DNA of 61,338 bases. Source: an uncultured Ruminococcus sp. Lineage in GTDB: Bacteria; Bacillota; Clostridia; Lachnospirales; Lachnospiraceae. The DNA is taken from contig CAMMBV010000019.1 of the NCBI GenBank assembly GCA_946494335.1, forward strand, positions 1-61,338, read 5' to 3'. Position 1 is the first letter of the stretch. Each line of letters begins with the position of its first letter. The notes beneath the pieces are model-generated. The model was not told where the DNA came from. It made no database searches and saw nothing but the letters and a program-made list of their open reading frames with translations. Both the position numbers and the translations under genes were made by a program. Positions 61,285 to 61,338 of this stretch are shown here, piece by piece.

Positions 61285-61338
61285 TTATGCTTTTCTTGCG
61301 TTCTTTCTCATATCCAGCGCTACGGCTCCGATGATGAT
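61285..61338 (-). CDS. C-terminal end of a probable sugar ABC transporter permease (partial)
   Basis: The minus strand reads IIIGAVALDMRKNARKA and stops; the gene continues beyond the window. The end looks like RbsC/XylH-type permeases, which finish with an IGAVALD-like helix and a short basic tail. Only 17 residues are visible, so the call is tentative. It fits the sugar-related neighbourhood. Confidence 0.55.
   Translation of the reverse strand: MIIGAVALDMRKNARKA

Overview
The window looks like a gut Lachnospiraceae-type Clostridium. Supporting signs are Gram-positive Shine-Dalgarno sites (AGGAGG), sigma-A promoters, a sortase-assembled pilus island, the long single-chain PurL, a QueT transporter, an Etf-linked lactate dehydrogenase and several AraC regulators. 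No rRNA or tRNA gene was seen, so the genus is not resolved. Most genes are on the minus strand.

Layout. 1-2220 is the 3' part of a sortase-anchored adhesin. 2.2-3.0 kb is a scar: an IS-end relic abutting a decayed SH3b/Amidase_3 wall hydrolase. 2.96-18.04 kb is an AT-rich island, the most remarkable part. A divergent XRE regulator with a perfect palindromic operator faces a 15-gene minus-strand array. In transcription order the array is: WXG100-like protein, coiled-coil protein, two more WXG100-like proteins, membrane protein with a zinc ribbon and a B-box/RING-like zinc module, a 56-residue protein, E2-like protein, JAMM (JAB) protease, E1-like ThiF protein, a 1492-residue FtsK/EssC-like ATPase without obvious membrane segments, a cysteine-peptidase effector whose N-terminus carries the same W-x-D signature as the WXG100-like proteins, its probable immunity protein, a DUF1292-like zinc-ribbon protein, an M48 membrane protease, and a zinc-ribbon/YARHG protein. 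The likely reading is a type VII-like export device tied to a ubiquitin-like conjugation and deconjugation set.

18.2-31.97 kb is mostly housekeeping: MATE pump; an AbiF-type HEPN gene with a promoter-driven structured RNA just upstream; AraC; purL and ridA; a nuclease-helicase fusion; an HPr-like protein without the catalytic histidine; Mrp; a His-rich CsoR-type regulator; queT with a candidate preQ1 riboswitch; DedA. 32.0-40.4 kb is a pilus island (tip adhesin, LPVTG pilin, two class C sortases). 40.6-44 kb has a UroD-like protein, AraC, and a Panacea/MqsA-like protein.

44.2-48.8 kb encodes an EtfB-EtfA-FAD dehydrogenase set plus a YkvI-like transporter, resembling electron-confurcating lactate dehydrogenase. 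49-49.6 kb is a Phd/VapC toxin-antitoxin pair. 49.9-57.4 kb is a seven-gene operon behind a consensus promoter: archaeal-type GAPDH, archaeal-type PGK, LarA-family racemase, malic enzyme, split transketolase and a methyl-THF methyltransferase-like protein. I know of no described pathway with this set. 57.9-61.3 kb holds a GPH symporter, a divergent AraC regulator with a TIM-barrel isomerase, and the end of a sugar ABC permease.

A short structured repeat occurs twice (30.6 and 49.7 kb), both times directly beyond a terminator.
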